Notes under the pieces: generated by a model
Databases searched by the model: none
What the model was told of the DNA's origin: nothing
What the model saw: only the letters and a program-made list of their open reading frames with translations
Shown here: positions 12,241 through 25,915 of the stretch, piece by piece
Layout: every line of letters begins with the position of its first letter
Numbering within the stretch: position 1 is the first letter of the stretch
Program-made: the position numbers and the translations under genes
DNA from: Vesta saturnalis
Taxonomy: Eukaryota; Arthropoda; Insecta; Coleoptera; Lampyridae
Direction of reading: 5' to 3'
NCBI GenBank assembly: GCA_036346205.1
Contig: JARFJB010001973.1
Coordinates: 1,019,501-1,083,500 of the forward strand
Length of the DNA stretch: 64,000 nucleotides

Positions 12241-12303
12241 CAATTTTGTACTATTGCACGGGAAATTAGTTTTGCTAAACACACACTGTAATTTCTTGAG
12301 TTC

Positions 12304-13087
<784 letters not shown>

Positions 13088-15240
13088 TATTAATGACAGT
13101 TTCAGAAAATTCATAATTTTAGCTTAGTATCACTGAAGAAGTTTTGTTTGGTATACAGTTCAATGTCGTAACAATTATTACATTTGTATGGCGAAGATAT
13201 TAATGTTTTGTAATGGATAACACTTTTCTAATGTGGTTTTGAAGTATTTAGTACATATATAATCTATTAATTAGTTGTGGTAAAGGCACTTAACTGGGAG
13301 TAGTTGATTTGTTCATATTAATCCACCTCAACTTTTAGGTATGTTAAAATGTGATTTTAGGTAAACATATTATTGTTTAAAGAAACACCAGGAAGAACAT
13401 GTCACTTATTGATGGTCTCTGAGATTATTTGATTCAGTTCTACGTCTCGTGGATTAACAATGTTAATGAACAAATGACGGCTTGTTCAATTTTCCAATTG
13501 TGTTTTAAAATATAAAACAAAACGTTATGAAGTATCGAATATGACTGTTTTTTAAAACTGTAAATTTGATATGAAACATGTAATAATGCATTACCTATGT
13601 GCTTTTTATTGAAGTGGGTTATTAAGTGAATAAAAGATAGGTTATCAGACAATAACATTGGATATGATCTAATCTAGGAATGTTACAAGTTGATTTATCT
13701 TGAAAAGATGAAAACATGTAAACTGTAAATATTTTCATAGTTTCTTTAATCAATACCTCCGTTAATTCACAGATATAATAAGTTAGTACTTTTATTTAAG
13801 TGCAGCATTACTTTAGATCTATAACTGTGTTAATAAACTAAAGTTTCATATCATCATTAACCACAAATAAAGTGGGATTAATGTGCCTAATTTTAAGGTA
13901 ACTAACAAAACTAAAGGCATCACTAGTTCTATTTATTTTAGATCTAATTTTTTATTTGGGAATGAACCATAGAATCGAGTAATTTATTTTTTATAGGATC
14001 GTTCATTACAAAATTAGGTACGTGTATAAACCGTTCAAGTTCAAAGACAATAAAAAACTTACTAAGTGGTGATTCCCTATTACTCATAGATCACTCCTCT
14101 TATACTCTATAGGAGTAGAAAAAGCATAGTACACAACTCGGGTGGTAATGCCTACTTACCACTCCTATGTAATATACTATTACCAATGTGTGTATACCTC
14201 GGTAATCTATTCTAGCATCGGCGTGTTTCAGGCAAGCACCTATAGTTCTTTCACGAATGTCTGGTTCATCGTGATCTGGATGAAGCGGCCACAGCGGAAC
14301 TGATTAATACTGCAGACGGTACAGGTGTTTACCTCCGTTTAAAGCTTGTTCGAAAAAAAGAAATGCTAATGCCCTGGTTTTTAAAATTCCGACTCATACG
14401 CTTAACTTCTATACTTAGTTGACGACGTTATTTTAACAAAATCCATATTGACTGTTATATACTTAAAATTATGAAAGAATTCGATATCGGATTAGCACCT
14501 TTATTCAAGCACTACGGTCCAGCAAGCAACTTTGCCGTGTTTATACATGTTACACGACGAAGACGGAAAGAAATTTGTTGTGTATAACCCTGCGGGTGGA
14601 GAACTAAACCTACATTGTACGTTGAAACGTAGGTCCATTTTAGGTAAATGCTTTAGAAGAAGGTGCAAATGTGCATCAGTATTAGTATATAAATGGCAAA
14701 TATCGCCTTAACATCATTTACACAGCGGTACCTCAAGCTATTTTTTACTTATATTGTTTTTAAAATGTTGCAAACTTGACTAAATTAATTTGAATAATTC
14801 TCATTTATTATAATATACATAAATAAATTATTTACGACGATATAAACAATTAAGTTCCTGAAGTACCTAAACAATCAAAAACAATTTCTGATGAATACAA
14901 TCCGTCTTTTTTGTGTGAAGTTGAAATTTAAAACGCTTTTGGAAGCCAAAAAAAAAAATCGGGAATTTCAATTTTCTTAACTGGAATTCTTTTTTTTTTT
15001 GTTGTATACAATTATAGTTAAAAGTTACAAAAATAACTGAAAATGATAATTGTTAATGTGTAAAAAATATCGTAACTTAAAATTTAAGCGACTTGTTGAA
15101 GGTTCCGAATTAAGGAATAAACTGTGAGCAATTAGATAGTAAAACGATTTTATATAAATTGTGTATTAATATTTTATGTAGGTATTCGGGCTCATTAGAA
15201 ATTGTTTTGACAATTTGATTATTTGACAATTAGTTGTTTG
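13088..15240. other. unassigned AT-rich DNA
   Basis: No coding region, TIR or known repeat is recognised over about 2.1 kb. A GC-richer patch at about 14090-14345 and 14500-14720 has no ORF worth reporting. Confidence 0.4.
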
Positions 15241-15282
15241 TTGTAAAAGTGTGAAGTGACATATTAATTATTTTTTTCCAAA

Positions 15283-16196
15283 AATGTCAAGTCTCAGTGC
15301 AGCAGAATATGTCGATATTGTTTTCGTGTACGGTTACTGTAATGAATAGATCGTCGTGCGGCCAGGGTGTATAATAAAGCTGGTAATCACGTTAGGGAAG
15401 GCAATGCCGACTACGAGGCAAATGTAATCGATGCTGTTTTGGACAAATCTACGTTTAGTACTAGACGTATAGCAAGGAAATTGTTCCTCACTTAGAACTT
15501 TGTGTAGAGGGAATCACACGACGAAGAACGGCAACCTTATCACGTACAACGAATTGTGGCTTTACAGCCAGAATATTATGACCGATTTCTGGAATGTTGT
15601 ACCTGCTTGCTACACATTATTTTGTAAGCAAAATATTGTGGACCTATGAGGCTGAATTTACAATGTTGGGTATTAATTTTACCCACAACTGCCATTTATG
15701 ATACCCCCCAAAATCCTAGTGCTAGCGTACTATGAAGGTTCCAAAATAGTTTTACCAGCAGGTTGCTTGATTTAGAAGTTCTTGTTGATTGCATAAATGC
15801 TGAAGGATGTGTCTCTTTTCTAAATAAGACACTTTACAAGATGTATTCGGCAACAAATGTGGTGCCAGTAGAATGGCGCCCCAGCGTATTTTAGAAAACT
15901 AGTAACGGAATGCCTAATATGCATTATGCTGCTAGATAATTTGATCTGGGGGGGGGGGCTCTACCGCTTGTCCTCTGAGATCTGCAGACCATAATTCCTT
16001 AGAATTTTACTTCAGGGACCACTTAAGGCAGCAAGTCTACAGTGTAGAGATAAACACCCGCGAACAATTATTCCAAAGGATAGTACATGCGGTGAATCAA
16101 ATTCGCAATAATGTCGGTGTTCGTGCTTATGGTTCCATGATTCGCATGTCTCGTACTTGTATTCAAACTCAAGGGGCTCATTGCAACATGTTATAA
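15283..16196 (+). pseudogene. DUF4817-type DDE transposase relic
   Basis: It starts MSSLSAAEYVDIVFVYGYCN (15283 on), the N-terminal DUF4817-like region, then a stop. The next readable part is RRAARVYNKAGNHVREGNAD and ANVIDAVLDKSTFSTRRIA (about 15355-15470), the HTH region. Catalytic motifs are poorly preserved. The C-terminus is clear: LEFYFRDHLRQQVYS then REQLFQRIVHAVNQIRNN and GAHCNML plus stop (15998-16194), matching the family ending GxHFEHLL. No clear TIR pair was found around it. Confidence 0.75.
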
Positions 16197-16450
16197 GTTG
16201 CTGACTTTATCTTGTTTTTTATTTAAATTGTTTTTTAGAACGTAACCAGATGTTAAATTACTGTTTGCCGCTTTACTATAACATGGTATATTTTTATTTC
16301 ATTAACTAGGTGAAATAAGATCTAGGTTCCTATAACATTTTTTTATTCAAAGTAACATCCAGAACATGTTACCAATGTTTGTTGCACGAATTATAATTTT
16401 ACAAATCACCCTCTACCTGGTGTACAACTAAGAAAGTCGGCCGGCATAAC

Positions 16451-17256
16451 TCAGAAATGATTAGAGACTGAGCAGTTAAATAAAAAATCTTATAATAAAT
16501 GTGACCAAGAGAGAACGCTGGAAATTATTTTTAATTTACTATCATTGCCGCCAGAAGGAATTTCACCGATTTTAAATTGAAATTCCCATTTTTTGGCAAT
16601 TTTCCTTGGTAACGTATTTAAAAAAATATATCTGTTGTAAACTAGTGATCAATATACAAAACATTGTTTAATGAATTTTTACGATTTCTGTTAACATAAA
16701 GGGAGGGCGAACCATATAACGTGTTACTGGAAAAAACTGTGTAACTTCGAAACGGGTTGCTTGAATTTAACAAAATTGGTCTCGATGAATACTTGGCATT
16801 AGCAAACAAATCCAAAAGCACAACAATTTCTATCGCCGCCTACTAATAGAGAGCGCGACTTAGATTTTTCCAAGAAAAATTACAATGATACCAAATGTTT
16901 TTTTTTCACTGCTATTGGAAGGAAAATTAATAGAGAGTACTTAAAAAAAATTATGCCAATAGCTATTACAGAACCAAAGATATAGTAAAAAATGTGGCAA
17001 TATAACACGCAATTTTTTTCCAGTAACACGTTTATTTTGACAGCAATCGTAAAAATTCATTAAACAAAGCTTTACATGTTGACCATTAGTTTACAATGGA
17101 TATATTTTTTTAAATGCATTACTAAGGAAAATCAGTGAAACGTCCTCTGGCGACAATTGTGGGAAATTAAAAATAATTTCCAGCATTTTCTCTTGGCCAC
17201 ATTTATTACAAGATTTTTTATTTCACTGCTCAATCTCAAATAGTTTCACCTCTCTG
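16451..17256. mobile_element. foldback MITE of about 800 bp
   Basis: The two halves are inverted copies. AGACTGAGCAGTTAAATAAA (16465-16484) pairs with the complement near 17220-17235. CTGGAAATTATTTTTAATTT (16521-16540) pairs with AAATTAAAAATAATTTCCAG (17165-17184). The inner pair is ACGTGTTACTGGAAAAAA (16719-16736) with TTTTTTCCAGTAACACG (17014-17030). The right end ...CTCTCTG is followed by TA at 17257. No coding capacity is seen in the central 270 bp. Confidence 0.8.
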
Positions 17257-17436
17257 TAGGCAACTAACGTGCATTTCGTGCCATATGTGCTGCATATCAT
17301 AGCTGCATAAAACATAATTTACTTATTTAAAGTGGAGCCTTCCACGCGTATCGTTTGCACATTCACTTTCAGACATGTTCATGCGCAAGGACCTTTTGAG
17401 AGCGTCGTTTTTTTGTGCCCAACTGAAAGGCAGAAG

Positions 17437-17882
17437 AGCATCCTCCTCTCCTCTCCTCTCCTCTCCCTCTCCTCCCTCTCCTCTCCTCTCCCTCTCCCTC
17501 TCCTCTCCCTCTCCCTCTCCCTCCCTCCTTCCTCTCCCCTCTCCTCTCCCTCTCCCTCTCCTCTCCTCCTCCCTCCCTTCCCTCCTCTCCTCTCCCTCTC
17601 CCTCTCCCTCTCCTCTCCTCTCCCTCCCTCTCCCTCTCCTCTCCCTCTCCCTCCCTCTCCCCTCCCTCCTCCCTCCCTCCCCTCCTCCCTCTCCCTCCCT
17701 CTCCCTCTCCTCTCCTCTCCCTCTCCCTCTCCCTCTCCCTCCCTCCTCTCCCTCTCTCCTCTCCCTCCTCTCCCCCTCTCCCTCCCTCTCTCCCTCTCCC
17801 TCCCTCTCCCTCCTCCCTCTCCCTCCTCTCCCTCTTTCCCCTCTCTCCTCTCCTCTCCTCTCCTCTTCTCCCTCTCCTCTCT
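17437..17882. repeat. polypyrimidine (CCTCTC)n-like tract
   Basis: About 440 bp consist almost only of C and T on the plus strand, as irregular CTCTCC/CCTCCCTC units. Long Ser/Leu/Pro and Arg/Glu/Gly ORFs across it are compositional artefacts. Such homopurine-homopyrimidine tracts can form triplex DNA (known for this sequence class, not shown here). Confidence 0.95.
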
Positions 17883-18860
17883 GGCATGCCGTAATGTATT
17901 ATACTGTTAGAAATACGTATTTATGATTGTTTTATATACCCCGCGCTAACGTGTAATAACATAGGTATATTTTTATGTTCCTGAAAAATGTTTGTGTTTG
18001 AGTATTTAATGTTATTGTTTGTTTATTAACGTTCAAACCGCTCGATTATAAGTCTGTTCGAAAACTCACCCTTATCGTGCACCCATGCATATGTAATTAT
18101 ATCAATAAATTACGTAAATGTTTCGTATTTATAAAGAAGCCCCCTTTTTTCTCTCGTTTCTGACGAAAAAGATCTTCAGATAAGACACAATAGGAAGATC
18201 GCAAGTTCTACAATTCTACAATTTACGAGACCTTTTGATCATTTTTGTCGACTTAAATAAATAGCGCGCGATCCTGCTTATGAAGCAGTACTTAGTATCA
18301 AGTGTAGCACGAAAAGGGTTTGCTTGCGACGTTATCTTGTAGTCATGGAATACAAATTATATCGGTACGTGTGAATAAATATAGTGTAAACAGTTCGCTA
18401 GTTAAAGTTAAGTGTTAATAAATAACTGTTTGGAACAAATAATCGTTATAGTGATGTAAAGAGCTTAAAATGCGCACAGTTTTCACTGGCACATGGGGAA
18501 AGGCGAATAATGTTTAACGAATATCCACAGTTATGCACAAAAAAGCAGATATTGCTGCTTCTGGCAGTAGCAAAGTGTTTTTTTTTTTTTTGTAAGGATA
18601 CATTTGGAAATGAAGAACGAACTAGCCGCGATTGAATGTACCACCGTCATACCACGAAGTGATCCACAATAAATCCTTTCGTTCTATGGTCAGCTAATAA
18701 AAAGTTGCTTCCAACAAAAATATGCACATACTAGGACCAAATCTGAAAGTATTATATACAATATTTTACAAAAACAATCATTAAGCTCCTTACAAAATTT
18801 TCTTGGAATAATAAACATTATTACAATGTGTACCCATAGTTCAAATCACGGGAGCGTAAA
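17883..18860. other. unassigned DNA
   Basis: No gene is recognised. A segment around 18250-18440 has repeated AATAAATA signals and may be LTR-like, but no partner copy was found. Confidence 0.35.
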
Positions 18861-18869
18861 AATTTGTCC

Positions 18870-19870
18870 CATAATCGTATGACAAAACCCATGCAGTCAA
18901 GGTAAATGCATAAAAATCACCATCATTGGATCGTGACGCAATGCTTTTCGACGTTTTCTAACAAAATTGATGCTTAAATAACGATTTTGACATTCTTTGG
19001 CCGCAAACTATATGGTCACAATAAATGCGTAAGATTCTCTTATTGCGATTGATGCAATGCGTTTGGAGGTGTTTCCCACGATTTTGGTAAACTCCGTCAA
19101 AAACTAAACGGTTAAGGAAAATGCATAGAATTTGTTCATTAGGCAACTATGCAATAATTCGGAATGTCCCTTTAACAAAGTGGATGAAATAAATAATGAT
19201 TCTGACGTGTCTTGCCAAACAAGCGTATTGTCACGGAGTATGTATTTCAACGAAATTTGTCTGTGAATAATGATTTTAACTTCTCGGTCCAAAGCCATGA
19301 GGTCAAAAATGTATCAAATTTACTTATTTGGCAGTGGTACAGTACTTTGGAAAGTTTTTTGAACAAAATTATTGAATAAATAACAATTTTGACCAAAATT
19401 CATGTGGTCGCGGAAAATTCATGAAGCTCACATTTTGAGTATTAAACAAAATTGGTGCGTTAACAACGATTTTCATATTTCTTGGTCATGGAAAATGCGT
19501 GAAATAACGATGCATTAACGCAATGCGTTCAAACGTTTTCCTTACGAAATTAGTACTTATATAATTAGTCAAAGTCCCAATGATCATAGAACATGCATTC
19601 ACTTATTAGGTAGCGATGTATTGCTGGTTGAGATATCTTTCTGACAAAATTGCTACATAAATATCGCTTTTATAATCTCGGCCTAAATCTATACGGTCAC
19701 GGGAAATGCATGCAATGAAGTTACTGCGCATTGATGCAATGTTTTTGGAGCGTGCTTCCAACAAAACTGTTTCATTAATAACGATTAGGAAAGTCTAATG
19801 CATAACATTGATTTATTGGGCATCGTTACCTTGCTTTGGGACGTTTTTCGTCGATATTTGTGTATAAATA
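18870..19870. repeat. eroded tandem array, period roughly 80-210 bp
   Basis: A module of the form aaaattg-x-tgcattaataacgattttga, then ggtcacggaaaatgcatga, then gatgcaatgcgtttggaacgtttt recurs at least seven times. Module starts are near 18963, 19176, 19253, 19366, 19449, 19549, 19646 and 19759. The spacing is irregular because units are partly deleted and strongly diverged. No ORF is conserved across units. Confidence 0.6.
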
Positions 19871-20750
19871 CGACGAAAACAATAATTAAAAAACGTAATT
19901 TTTTCCTTGCAATGAGCGAGAAAATGATCTTAAAACTATTATACGTTTAAGGTAAATTGGATGGAGTAGAAAAGGAGTGAACAACTGATAGGATTTGTTA
20001 ACAAAGATGAAACAGTTGTGGAAGGAAATAGGAAATAAGTTTTGATAGGAATTATTTACTAGGATAAAAAAATGTATTGTGAGGATTTTCAGGATCACTA
20101 CAAGGTAGCGAATGAATTGTGCTAATATGAGCTTTGTTACTCGGTCCAACTTTGCTTGATTACGTTTTGTTTTTCACATTTACTTATATTAGCTGCATAT
20201 TTCTCAACGAGGAGTAGAAGTCGTATCCGAAATTTTGAAAAATGCGCTAAGGGCTTTGTAAAGTAAAGGCCAGAGTTTAAAGAAGGTCAAGGTGCGATTA
20301 TCTAACAGAATCGCTCAAAATCTACATGTCATTATTTCATTGGATTTATTCCTTTTTCCATACTTATTTGATTATTTTTTTGTAGCACCCCGGAAGTAGA
20401 AATCAAATCTTGTCGTCGTTCTAAACTGGACATTGGTCATATTTGCAAGTAAGGCAACACGGCACGAGCTTTGGCATAACCGTTGAGGTAACGTAAAATA
20501 AATATGGTTTCTTAACAAAAGGAAGCAAGAAGGATCGATTATGTTAGAATTCAAGATTAAAGACATTTTGTGGTTTATTGCTTACCTATATTAAGACTTG
20601 TGTGTTTTTCCCATGAAAGCTGTTGTTCCGTTTCTGAGTCTGTAACGTAGAGTGCCATGCTATTTGCTTCAGAAGTCCGGTGGATGTAAATATTTGCGTA
20701 CTTTTCACTTTTGATTGCAATGCTAATTTTTCGAGTGCGTGGTAACCGCG
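19871..20750. other. unassigned DNA
   Basis: No coding region or recognisable repeat; short ORFs here have no family features. Confidence 0.35.
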
Positions 20751-20754
20751 TTAA

Positions 20755-20873
20755 CCGAGGTTTTCCGAACTGCTGATGCCGATATGTTACATTGTGCTAG
20801 TAGAGCTTTTGAAGATCGCATACATTATTGTATGGAAGTAAATGGTGGTCATTTTGAACATTTAATAAAATAG
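20755..20873 (+). pseudogene. transposase C-terminal fragment
   Basis: The plus strand reads VFRTADADMLHCASRAFED then RIHYCMEVNGGHFEHLIK and a TAG stop at 20871-20873. The ending GGHFEHL is the C-terminal signature of the DUF4817-type DDE transposases seen elsewhere in this window. No more of the protein is recognisable upstream. Segments with CAGGGTGT/ACACCCTGTA at about 21474-21480 and 21522-21535 suggest further element ends downstream. Confidence 0.7.
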
Positions 20874-20879
20874 TTATCT

Positions 20880-21670
20880 AACGTTTTTAGTTCTTTCTTA
20901 TTTGTTGTTAGTTATTTTTTTAATTTGTTTATTTTGAGTTTTGTAGATACCCTATTTACTTTATTACATTTTTAAAGGTAGAAAATCACTGGTTTGATTT
21001 TGTCACAAAAATTATCGAAAGTAGAAGTATTCTAAAAGTCACATTCAGAGCTTGCTTGTTAAAAACATGAATATTTTTAAATCATAAGCAAAAATGCAAT
21101 TTTCTTAAAACAATCAATTTTACAGGGTACATTATGCAGACATAATTTGAAGCGATAAAATAGTTTTACAAGATGGTCAAATAATATACTGGGTGTTCCA
21201 TTTAAAAAAAGTTTTGCTAATTGAAAGCTCCTGAATTGATGCTTATCGAAAAAACACCTCGAACCCCAAACGAAACTTCTGCTATGTTTAGATATTTCAG
21301 CCATCCTTTACCTTCGTACCAGATAACTTTTATTTGGCAGCATTTATAGTGCACCAATTTTCAACAAATCTTTATATTTTTCGCTCCAGCTTGGTAACTT
21401 CGCAATTTATGGGAAAAGAAAAGATAGGGCTAGATGCAGAATTTTACGCTGAATTTGATGGTAAAAAATATACAGGGTGTCCTATTAAAAAAAGTAAACT
21501 TCATGTTGTCTCGCTTAGGATGAACACCCTGTATATCTCAAAATATTTTAGAAATGTGTATCTGCGCAAACATAACAACTTTTATTTGAAACATTTGTTT
21601 GTATTTTTGATCCTAAGTAAGTTATTGCACTTCCACACACTAATGGGCCGCCCTGTATATTTATAGTAAT
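20880..21670. other. scrambled ends of TIR elements
   Basis: Contains several CAGGGTGTCC / ACACCCTGTA / GGGTGTTCCATTT motifs typical of the ends of the TIR elements in this window, but no pair could be assembled into one element. Confidence 0.4.
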
Positions 21671-21689
21671 ATCCATAAAGAGCGATCTG

Positions 21690-21985
21690 AATTCGTAAGA
21701 CAGCGGCGTACCAAAGTGGTTTGACCATCAGGGGACACCAGAATAATTTTAGTTTCAAGCTTATTTTTTTAATCCAGTATAACTAAGTTTGTTTATTTTA
21801 TTATTTCCTTTTTAGAGTTTGTTTTATTTTATATTATTATACCAGAATACATTTCTATAACCTGTTATGATTTATTCTTAAGTTTGTTCACAAAGTAGTT
21901 ACAGTCTCTAATCCCGACTCGAGAGGCAAAGAGTGGGCAACAAAGAATATAAAAAGTAGTCCCAACCAAGCGGGGTATTACAAAG
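21690..21985. repeat. LTR-like direct repeat, copy 1
   Basis: It shares about 300 bp with 22804-23107 in the same orientation, starting at GACAGCGGCGTACCA and including TTTTTAGAGTTTGTTTTATT, TTATTATACCAGAATA and TATTCTTAAGTTT. The pair is separated by about 0.8 kb. Directly repeated non-coding blocks of this length could be LTRs of a small or deleted LTR element; no TG...CA ends or polypurine tract were established. Confidence 0.6.
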
Positions 21986-22173
21986 TGGCGAGTTACATTT
22001 CAGACTTTATAATACAATTAATTAACCGTTATATTCCAGATATAACTATTTTAATAACGTTTTAATTACAGATACAGGCCAAAGCAAGTGTCTAAACGTT
22101 AATTTTACTTCCAGAACTACATCAGAATATTTTGTTTAAAAATAATTGACAATTTCTTACAGAAACAAGTTGC

Positions 22174-22356
22174 TTGTTTATCAGAGCAATAATAATCCTT
22201 TTTCCAGAGTATACGCTATTTCCAGGTTACCTACCTGAACCAGAAACCGAAGTCCATGATAGCCAGAAGCTGTGGGTCTCCGACATCCCAGGCGGACCAC
22301 CGTCACACCCTCTACTAGACTTCCTGCCACTACCGAAGACAATGGCTAGGGAGTAA
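22174..22356 (+). other. small ORF between the two direct repeats, unrecognised
   Basis: A 60-codon ORF ending EVHDSQKLWVSDIPGG...PKTMARE lies between the LTR-like repeats. It contains no domain I recognise; it might be a leftover of an element's coding region or chance. Confidence 0.2.
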
Positions 22357-22418
22357 GACTTCCAACCCTAACCAGTTACCCACACATCTTCCTTCTGGTT
22401 CTCCCGGGTACAGGTGAT

Positions 22419-22700
22419 GTGTAATGATCCTGAAAATCCTTATTATACATTTTCCTATCCTAGTAAATGATTCCTATCAAAACTTATTTTCTATTTCCTT
22501 CCACAACTGTTTTATCATCCTTAATAAATCCAGACCTGGATGTATAAAGATCTGACCTGTATACAAAGTTCCACATTCCTGTTATGCTTTTATTCATAAG
22601 CAATTTGCTAATAATTATCACCTATTCATTATTCCTCTCCTGAGGACAGCTGGTTATTATCAGCACACAAACTTGCATGACTTCACGTTACACATATTTA
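22419..22700. repeat. dispersed repeat also present near 25331
   Basis: TGTAATGATCCTGAAAATCC and the following TTCCTATC...CAAAAC...TATTTCCTTCC(A/G)CAACTG are repeated in diverged form at 25331-25410. Both copies are non-coding. Confidence 0.5.
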
Positions 22701-22803
22701 ATTACATTGATATCACCTGTTCATTATAATTAACCTTTTTAGTAATGAAAATTTTCCATATTACTAAAACATCTAATTAATTATATATTTACAATAATAT
22801 CAA

Positions 22804-23107
22804 TAGAGGGCGATTTAAATTCGCACGACAGCGGCGTACCACAGTGGTTTGACCACCAGAATCATGCTTAGTTTCAAGTTTATTTATTTCATCCGGTATA
22901 AGTGAGTTTGTTTATTTGATTGTTTCCTTTTTAGAGTTTGTTTTATTTTATATTATTATACCAGAATAAATTTATTATAACCTGTTAAGATTTATTCTTA
23001 AGTTTATTCACAAAGTAGCGACTGTCTTTAATTCCGACCAGAGAAGCAAAGCGAGGACAACAAAAAATTATAAAATGTAGCACCAACCGAGAGGGAGTTA
23101 CGAGCTA
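22804..23107. repeat. LTR-like direct repeat, copy 2
   Basis: Second copy of the block described at 21690-21985, with about 15-20 percent visible differences. The sequence upstream (ATAATATCAATAGAG) also resembles the upstream flank of copy 1. Confidence 0.6.
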
Positions 23108-25497
23108 AATAATAAAATTTCATTAAGAGATAAAAAATAGAGCGTATTCGCCAATATCATCCAATCTTTATGGGGAGAACGTAGATTGTGGTTGAGGTAT
23201 TCGTTTATACTACATGCACCATGTATTGTGCCATAAATAAATAAATTTGTGTCTTTTTATAAGTAATTTATTCAATTCATCAGTCTAGTACACCCCCAAA
23301 TATATCACGTTAATCCTTGTTCACTCTCAATTGTTCATGAATCATTAATAAACAAAGCAAAAGTATATAACAAAGAACATACTTTACACAAGCATTCAAT
23401 TCAGCTGATGTCGTTAGAATATGGCAAGTGTCGCTTAATCAGATGGTCAAGAACATCCGTATATTAACACGACTATGGCAGCGAGACTGTAAGAACCAAA
23501 CTGTATATACTGAAATATAATGTCACGAGTGGTTGATATTTAAAATGTTATATGTAGAATTCTAAACTAAAACGTTTTAATGGGAATTGTTATATTAAAA
23601 TTGCTCTCGCAGTTTTGAAAGGAATTTAAGTCCATGATCGATGAAAAAAGTTTTAAGATAACATAATATGTTTGGAAATAAATTGTTTGTGCTGTGATAC
23701 CGAAACGTTCAATTCTACATCTATTTTGTTTCAAATATACCAGTTCCCTTATAAACGGAATTACTGTTGGTGGACATATAGAAATTTTTTTGAATAACAG
23801 GGTTTCTTATTGAAAAACATGATGTATGTGCATGACTTAATTCTAGGCATTAAAACTGTTTCTTTCATGGGAATTATGAACTATAAAATTTGCGAATGGG
23901 AATTTTTATGCGATGGTTAAAAAGAATGACGTGGTTTTGAGAGGAAGGGGGAGTTTTGTTTTTTCGTTAGTCAGTAGGAGTTTAGGTTTCGATCTTAAAA
24001 GTTGAAGTAAAAACAGTTAAGATGTGTGGTTGTGGACCATCGGCACCTTCCCCCATCGTGTGTTTATGGTTAAGAGAAGGGCTTCATAATTTGATTGGGA
24101 CTGTACAATATCGTTACTTTATTAGCAGTTCACTTTATGCGGGTTTTCCAGTACATCCTTGCAAATTTGTTACCGTTTACCATCTTATCGGGTAGTCCGG
24201 GTTCACTAGTGAATTGCAAAGTAGGGTTGCGCTGAGCTGAAGAGATAAAAGAATCTTCTTAATCTTTAACCGACGTCGGCGCCGAGTGGTCAGCGAATTT
24301 CATGAATTTGTGTTAAAAACTTTCTCGAATTTATTGATCTGGATTTACTGGAATTATAGATATCATTACCGTGATTTTAAGCATAATAGAAAATCATCAC
24401 GTGCTATATTTTTTTGGTGAAAGTCAAAAAGCCAATTTATTATTTGCTGAAGAATTTATGTAAGATTATTTAAAAGAATTGTGCCTACTTAGAATTTTGA
24501 TAAAGTTTTTGTTCGACAAGTATAATGAAAAGTCAGCTAACTGATGGAATTTCGACCAGAATAATGACAATTACGGAAAGACGCTGGTAAAATTATTTTT
24601 TTGGTTTGTATATTAATATACTTTTTGATAATAATGTTTAGTAATCAAAAGTTTAATTATTCAAAGTTACAGTGGAAATTCCCATGAAGTTGTGGTTTTA
24701 ACGTTTTGCTTCTGAGAAAGCTTTTTGTTTTTATTTGCAATAATAGAGATTGTTGGATTTAATTGAATTTTGGTAAATCGGAATTTCGCATTTGCAGTAG
24801 ATAATACATTTTATATTGTTATTTGTATATATGTATGTATCGGTGAAGCTACGCAAGAAGTAATTCGATATTACTTTTCATTGTCATTAGCGGCAGCTGC
24901 TGTATAGGTGACGTAACTTTACACGTTTCCTTTTTAGGTGTTTTTTTTTGTGTTTTTGGGGAACTACTTCTGTTTAGACCCCGTTGCCTGAGAATGTTTC
25001 TTTGATTGTATTTGCCCCTTTGTACGTATTTTTATGCTGTCTCATAATTTTAATATAGATATTTGTAGTGTAATTTTTCTGGGCATTTATTTTACCTTCA
25101 CCAAAATAAAAGAACGTAGATTTTTGATTCGACAAATTTTAAAAGTTACAGAAATTACGGATATCACATTCAGAATGTATAGTAAGTTTTAATGACTTTT
25201 AGGTGACGTTTATTTAATTATAACACCTTTTAAATATTTTATCGCGTTTTATTTATTTTTGTTATGACGCACATCCATTTTAAATTGAATAATTAATGAC
25301 CGTGGTGACCAGTTCTTTTTTTGTTAATTTGTAATGACCCTAAGAATCCTTGCAATTCATTTTTTCCTGTCCTGTCAAAACGTATTTCCTATTCCCTTCC
25401 GCAACTGAAAGTAGCCTTGTTTAATAATCCCATCAGTTGCCCACTCCTTTCTCTTTCCACGCCAGTTCTCCTATAAATAACAGAGGTGTCATTCACC

Positions 25498-25500
<3 letters not shown>
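23108..25500. other. unassigned AT-rich DNA with a diverged repeat at 25331-25410
   Basis: No coding region was found in about 2.4 kb. A tRNA A-box-like stretch (CGCCGAGTGGTCAGCG, about 24283) has no B box in range. The block at 25331-25410 matches 22419-22500. Confidence 0.4.

Positions 25501-25561
<61 letters not shown>
25501..25561. repeat. (TA)n microsatellite at the 5' edge of a LINE fragment
   Basis: A pure TA run directly precedes the reverse-transcriptase motif of the next fragment. Confidence 0.95.
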
Positions 25562-25563
<2 letters not shown>

Positions 25564-25915
25564 ATGACACCGCCTTCTGGGCTGTTAATCGGAACAGCGA
25601 AACGGCCTCCCGCATCATATCCAAAACCCTACGGACCCAAGTAATCCTCTTCCGCCATCCTCATTACACCGAAGATAAGTGCCCAAAGCTTGCCTCCAGA
25701 AATGTGTCTCTCAATCTAAATCAGGAAAGACTCCCTCTCCAAGATGAAATCACCTAACTAGGAATCCTTTTCACACGAACCCTCAACTGGCTCCCGGATG
25801 CTAAAAAATCAGTGGTTGTCAACCCAAAACTCTCTTACACATGTATAAAACATATATCCGCCCTGTTATGGATTTCCGAGCTCCCATATATACAAATATA
25901 AACCCCAGACACTTT
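25562..25915 (+). pseudogene. jockey-like reverse transcriptase fragment (YADD end to thumb)
   Basis: Immediately after the TA run the plus strand reads MDDTAFWAVNRNSETASRII, equivalent to the catalytic [YF]ADDTA motif and the following helix, with the first residue of the motif lost at the junction. It continues EDKCPKLASRNVSLNLNQ, a stop at 25755, then LGILFTRTLNWLPDAKKS and a stretch resembling the domain after the RT palm. It is a 5'-truncated, dead copy that is cut by or joined to the next LINE at about 25915. Confidence 0.7.

Noticed and set aside
17332..17926. Ser/Leu/Pro-rich and Arg/Glu/Gly-rich ORFs of 170-190 codons
   Set aside because: Low-complexity translation of the CT tract with no conserved ends.
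24275..24300. tRNA gene suggested by GCCGAGTGGTCAGCG
   Set aside because: There is only an A-box-like match; no B box or stems follow in range.
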